NCBI RefSeq assembly: GCF_016862075.1
Contig: NZ_BOMG01000092.1
Coordinates: 1-64,000, forward strand
DNA from: Actinoplanes couchii
GTDB taxonomy: Bacteria > Actinomycetota > Actinomycetes > Mycobacteriales > Micromonosporaceae
DNA: 64,000 bases
Reading direction: 5' to 3'
Position 1 is the first letter of the stretch. Every line of letters begins with the position of its first letter. Both the position numbers and the translations under genes were made by a program. Positions 60,341 through 64,000 of the stretch are shown in pieces. The notes under the pieces were generated by a model. It was not told the DNA's origin. It saw nothing but the letters and a program-made list of their open reading frames with translations, and ran no database searches.

Positions 60341-62659
60341 GTGCTCGCCTCCGCGCGCACCGACGCCGAGCGTTCCGCGCCGGCCGCGGCCCAGGGCTCG
60401 TCGCTGCGGCGCAGCCGGTCCGTGGCGTGGCGGCTGGTCGTCGCGGCGGTGCTGGTGCCGGCCGTGCTGCCGATGGTGCCGGCGCCGCTGCAGGCGCTGC
60501 TGTCGGTGACCGCGGTGCTCAGCGGGGTCGCGTCGATCTGGTACGCCGCCCGGACCGCGACCCCGGAAGGCCAGGTGCCGCTGCGGCACCTGTACCTGGC
60601 CGGGCTGCTGATCGTCGCCGGGATGGTGCTGCGGACCGTGCTGGTCGGCGACGACAGGTCCCCGCCGACCACGGTGTCGCTGCCGCTGGACGGGGTGGTC
60701 ATCGCCGGATATCTGCTGGCGGCGTACGCGGCGGCCCGGATCCTGCTGCAGCGCCGCGCCGACCCGGAGGACCCGGCGTGGATCGATGCGGTGCTGGTCG
60801 GCGCCACGTTCGCGTGCATGGCGTGGACGTTCGTGGTGGCGCCGGCGATCGAGCGCACCGGGCAGCCGGCGGTCCAGTTCGCCAACGCGTTCTTCCCGAT
60901 CGTCGACGTGGTGCTGCTGGCGCTGGTGGCCCAGCTGGGCCTGGCCGGGGGTCATCGCGCGCCGTCGTTCTGGACGGCGCTGCTCGGCACGGCCAGTCTG
61001 TTCGCCGGTGACCTGCTCTACCTGATCGGGGACGGTGCGCTGGCCGGCGTACCGGCGGATCTGGTCCTGTCCCTGCACACCGCGGCGCTGCTGCTGCTCG
61101 GCGCGGCCGCCCTGCACCCGTCGCGGCGGATGCTGGTCACCCCGCAGCAGCGGCTGGTCCGCAAGATCTCCAAACGGCGGATGCTGGCGATCATGCTGAC
61201 GCTGCTGATCCCGGTGGTCGTCGCGACGCTGCAGCCGCCGCAGGGGTCGCTGGACAAGAACGTCCGCGGCGTGCTGGTGCTGGTGCTGGTGACGGTGGTG
61301 CTGTTCCGGGTGGCGTGGTCGAGCAACTCCCGGGCCCGGGCCGAGGACTCGATCCGGCGGCGGGCCACCCACGACGCGCTGACCGATCTGCCGAACCGGG
61401 GGCTGCTGCAGGACACCATCACCACCTGGGGTGATCAGGCCACCGCCGGGCAGCAGGAGATCAGTCTGCTCTTCATCGACCTCGACCGGTTCAAGATGAT
61501 CAACGATCACTGGGGGCACCAGGTCGGGGACGAGCTGCTGTGCGCGGTGGCCACGCGACTGAGCTCCCACGTACGCAGCAGCGATCTGGTCTGTCGCATC
61601 GGCGGCGACGAGTTCGTGATCGCACTGTCCAGCCCGTCGCACAGCATCCTCGCCGAATCGGTGGCCGGCCGGGTCCTCGACCTGTTCGGGCGCCCGTTCG
61701 CACTGTCCGTCGGTGACGTGGTGGTGTCCGCGTCGATCGGGGTGGCCAAGGCGAGCGGCGGCAGCGAGGCCGTCGAACTGATCCGTGACGCCGACACCGC
61801 GATGTACCAGGCGAAGGAGTCCGGGCGCAACACGTGGGCGCTGTTCGACACGTCGCTGCGGGACCGGCTGCACGACCGGATCACCCTGGAACAGGCGCTG
61901 CGCGGGGCGCTGCGGCGCGGCGAGCTGTACGCCACCTACCAGCCGATCATCGACCTGGCCAGCGGCGAGCTGGACGGGTTCGAGACCCTGATGCGCTGGG
62001 AGCATCCGGAGCTGGGGGCGATCCCGCCGCTGCGGTTCATCCCGGTCGCCGAGGAGACCGGCATGATCGTCGAGGCCGGCGCGTGGCTGCTGCGGGAGGC
62101 GGCCGGCCGGCTCGCCCAGTGGCGGGCCGAACGCGGGCCGGAAGCCCATCCGCTGCACATGTCGGTGAACGTGTCGGTCCGCCAGCTGCGCGACCGCAAA
62201 CTGGTCGCCGTGGTCCGTGACGTGCTCGCCTCCACCGGGCTGCCGCCGTCGGCGTTGTGGCTGGAGATCACCGAGTCGGGCGTGATGGAGGACATCGACA
62301 CCGCTCTGAGTACGTTGAACGCCCTGCACGACCTGGGTGTGGTGCTGGCCATCGACGACTTCGGCACCGGCTACTCGTCGTTGAGCTACCTCAACCGGCT
62401 GCCGGTCGGCATCGTGAAACTGGACCGCTCGTTCGTCTCCGACGTGGGCCGGCAGGGCGCCAACGAGCAGATCGTGCGGGCGGTGCTGGCCATGACCAGC
62501 GCCCTGGACCTGCGGGTGGTGGCCGAGGGCGTGGAGACCGAGGCCCAGCGCGACTGGCTGCGTGAACAGGGCTGCGACCTGGCCCAGGGCTGGTTGTTCG
62601 GCAAGCCCCAGCGCGCCGAGGACACCCGGATGGTCAGCGCCAAGACTGGGCCTGAGTGA
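60341..62659 (+). CDS. Membrane GGDEF-EAL protein (cyclic-di-GMP turnover)
   Basis: The protein has about nine N-terminal spans (about 30-310), a GGDEF domain with intact GGDEF and RSSD inhibitory site, then an EAL domain. The EAL signature reads FETLMRW (the Ala is Thr, the Glu is kept); NVSVRQL, ITESGVMED, DDFGTGYSSL, KLDRSF and AEGVET are present. Both synthesis and hydrolysis are therefore possible. Three starts are in frame; GTG 60341 has GGGAGGGG at good spacing, while ATG 60305 or GTG 60332 would add 12 or 3 residues. It is monocistronic, with a distant terminator. Confidence 0.92.
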   Translation: MLASARTDAERSAPAAAQGSSLRRSRSVAWRLVVAAVLVPAVLPMVPAPLQALLSVTAVLSGVASIWYAARTATPEGQVPLRHLYLAGLLIVAGMVLRTVLVGDDRSPPTTVSLPLDGVVIAGYLLAAYAAARILLQRRADPEDPAWIDAVLVGATFACMAWTFVVAPAIERTGQPAVQFANAFFPIVDVVLLALVAQLGLAGGHRAPSFWTALLGTASLFAGDLLYLIGDGALAGVPADLVLSLHTAALLLLGAAALHPSRRMLVTPQQRLVRKISKRRMLAIMLTLLIPVVVATLQPPQGSLDKNVRGVLVLVLVTVVLFRVAWSSNSRARAEDSIRRRATHDALTDLPNRGLLQDTITTWGDQATAGQQEISLLFIDLDRFKMINDHWGHQVGDELLCAVATRLSSHVRSSDLVCRIGGDEFVIALSSPSHSILAESVAGRVLDLFGRPFALSVGDVVVSASIGVAKASGGSEAVELIRDADTAMYQAKESGRNTWALFDTSLRDRLHDRITLEQALRGALRRGELYATYQPIIDLASGELDGFETLMRWEHPELGAIPPLRFIPVAEETGMIVEAGAWLLREAAGRLAQWRAERGPEAHPLHMSVNVSVRQLRDRKLVAVVRDVLASTGLPPSALWLEITESGVMEDIDTALSTLNALHDLGVVLAIDDFGTGYSSLSYLNRLPVGIVKLDRSFVSDVGRQGANEQIVRAVLAMTSALDLRVVAEGVETEAQRDWLREQGCDLAQGWLFGKPQRAEDTRMVSAKTGPE

Positions 62660-62758
62660 CCGGCTGACAAGCCTGCGTTGGGTGAACTCGGCTGAGGTCC
62701 CTCGCTGTGGTACCAATGACGACCTCGCTGATCGCCTGATCGTGCCGGTATGGAGGTA

Positions 62759-62792
62759 ACAGCGGTGACGGGCTGTCGCCCGTCGCCGCTGT
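62759..62792 (+). terminator. Hairpin downstream of the GGDEF-EAL gene
   Basis: A 15-bp stem (ACAGCGGTGACGGGC with its complement, one G-U) closes on a four-base loop, about 100 bp after the stop. The remaining 62660-62950 gap holds nothing else I recognise. Confidence 0.75.
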
Positions 62793-62950
62793 CCATCACG
62801 CCATATGGTCAGCCGGCGGAGCCTTCGCCACCCCGGTCGATGTGACGTCTCGACATCATCGCCCCCATTGACAAACAGCGGACTTCGCGTAGCCCGCTCC
62901 GTTCATGATCAGAATCATGCCGTCAATGATGGTAACTGCCGAGGGCTTGA

Positions 62951-63748
62951 TCAAGTCGCGGAATCCACCCATTCGATGCGGATATCCCACTCGTACCTGG
63001 TGGCTGGAATCGATGATCCCATCGTCCAGACGATGGATTTCGTGCCAGCCGCCTCGTCGATCTCCAGTCGCTGTTCGCCGTACCGGTTACGCTCCTGGAC
63101 CGAGATCGTCCCCACGGCCATCCCGAACACGAATCGGACCGTGAAATCACCCATCATGAATAATGGCGTCCGGAAGTCGTATTTAAAGACATCGAGACCG
63201 ACCGATCTAAGTGGGCTCCATAACCCACCGGCGACGTGATAGTCGAGTTCCCACTCCAATGCCTCGCCGTTCACCGCCGGAACGAAGTGGACGAACCCCC
63301 GCCCGGCATCGTCGATCGGCATCCAGCTTGTCTCGATGTCCGGCAGGTTCGTCACCCGTACCACCGGGGTGATCGACACCTTGTCGGTGTCGGCCACCGG
63401 ATAGGGCGAGACCAACCGGAGTGTCCGTGTCTCGATCCGCCGCGCGGGCCGGGTACGGCGGCGTTCCCGGACACGGTCCTCTCTGGCAGTGGCACCGACC
63501 CAGACCGTCAGTTCCAAGTCCTCGGTGAACACACTGAGCGGATCCGGGGGTTCCGGCACCGTCGCTGGCCTGCGCAACCCGAACAGCAGTACGGCGACGA
63601 CGGCCAACAGGGAGCCAGCCCCGGTCAGCGCCGCCCGGGGACCGGCACTGACACCGACCACGAGTAGGAGGTTGATAGAGGTCACCACCACCGGGACCAC
63701 CCAAGCCGCGACGCCCCCCACCCTGGCCAGCCGCACGTACGCCGTCAT
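62951..63748 (-). CDS. Two-span membrane protein, unknown family
   Basis: The 265-aa product has two N-terminal spans (VAAWVVPVVVTSINLLLVVGV and GAGSLLAVVAVLLFGL), then a beta-rich soluble domain of about 190 residues with no motif I know. Its ATG overlaps the stop of the upstream gene (ATGA), so the pair is coupled. Codon use is slightly less GC-biased than its neighbours toward the 3' end. Confidence 0.65.
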   Translation of the reverse strand: MTAYVRLARVGGVAAWVVPVVVTSINLLLVVGVSAGPRAALTGAGSLLAVVAVLLFGLRRPATVPEPPDPLSVFTEDLELTVWVGATAREDRVRERRRTRPARRIETRTLRLVSPYPVADTDKVSITPVVRVTNLPDIETSWMPIDDAGRGFVHFVPAVNGEALEWELDYHVAGGLWSPLRSVGLDVFKYDFRTPLFMMGDFTVRFVFGMAVGTISVQERNRYGEQRLEIDEAAGTKSIVWTMGSSIPATRYEWDIRIEWVDSAT

Positions 63749-64000
63749 GTCGCCGCCTCTCGTGGGATCAGCTTCAGGGACAGGATGATCGGCTTGAACG
63801 GAGACCCGGCGTCACCGGGGAGCCCGGCCGTGTTCTCGATCGTGTATTCGTGCATCCCTGTCGGGTCACGCCGGAAGGTGACACCATCCGGGAGTGGCTT
63901 CAAAGGTTCATCAAGCGTCCCCAGCGTGGCAGGCACCCGGAAGCGAAAGGTGACCATCCGGACCGGGCTGCGCCGGCCCGGCGGCTCGTCCGGCCCGACC
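63745..64000 (-). CDS. Unknown protein, partial at window edge
   Basis: The frame ends ILSLKLIPREAAT and stays open to the window edge (PDEPPGRRSPVRMVTFRFRV). The internal ATG at 63957 is probably not the start. The visible part is beta-rich with no known motif. It is translationally coupled to the following membrane-protein gene. Confidence 0.6.
   Translation of the reverse strand, partial: VGPDEPPGRRSPVRMVTFRFRVPATLGTLDEPLKPLPDGVTFRRDPTGMHEYTIENTAGLPGDAGSPFKPIILSLKLIPREAAT

Noticed and set aside
58487..62716. A minus-strand open frame of about 1400 codons opposite the propeller and GGDEF-EAL genes
   Set aside because: It is a shadow frame of GC-rich coding DNA, dominated by Arg, Gly, Gln and His, with no domain; the plus-strand genes have clear motifs and starts.

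Overview
The window is high-GC DNA from a filamentous actinomycete. Frequent GTG starts, ATGA/GTGA overlaps, MocR, PucR, LacI and MarR regulators, a Lon gene behind a HAIR-like box, and many secreted polysaccharide-active enzymes all fit. Gene content suggests Micromonosporaceae (Actinoplanes-like), but that placement is an inference, not a sequence-proven assignment. Nothing looks like a prophage, plasmid, insertion sequence or CRISPR array, and I found no rRNA or tRNA gene.

Layout. 0-5 kb: a 16-bp tandem array running into a MocR regulator, a TPR protein, a small membrane protein, and a TPR-GGDEF cyclase. 5-10 kb: a translationally coupled operon (flavin monooxygenase, SDR, MFS carrier) divergent from a PucR-type regulator. 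9.7-16.3 kb: a sugar-uptake locus with a secreted beta-propeller protein divergent from LacI, FAD oxidoreductase, a lipoprotein binding protein and two ABC permeases; the ATPase is absent and is presumably supplied elsewhere. 16.3-25 kb: hypotheticals, a decayed GH30 xylanase, a membrane GGDEF protein, an unusual sigma factor fused to a zinc-finger-like motif, a membrane span and an AbfB sugar-binding domain, then a MarR/SDR pair and an APH-family kinase. 25-35 kb: a GH81 beta-1,3-glucanase under a clear promoter and operator, small proteins, a HAD phosphatase, an SDR, lon, and a two-gene esterase operon (CE12-like and CE2-like). 35-43 kb: prfC, a frameshifted gene, zinc-ribbon and hypothetical genes, a patch of gene debris, a large secreted alpha/beta hydrolase with a Calx-beta-like tail, and a Bcr/CflA transporter. 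43-54 kb: a STAND NTPase with TPRs, a cytochrome P450, a receptor Ser/Thr kinase, a rifampin-phosphotransferase-like enzyme divergent from a DHA2 exporter, and an inositol-phosphatase-like enzyme. 54-64 kb: a secreted small protein, an SGNH hydrolase, a membrane protein behind paired TetR-type palindromes, an MFS remnant, enoyl-CoA hydratase divergent from TetR, a beta-propeller protein, a GGDEF-EAL protein, and two membrane or unknown genes running off the end.

Two themes stand out. First, plant or fungal wall polysaccharide use: beta-1,3-glucanase, acetyl esterases, a sugar ABC system, the arabinose-binding sigma factor and a dead xylanase. Second, many short tandem arrays (periods 15, 16, 26, 33, 45 and 105 bp), several of which start inside the last codons of a gene and carry copies of its stop codon downstream. 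Three intact cyclic-di-GMP enzymes and one fragment also lie here.
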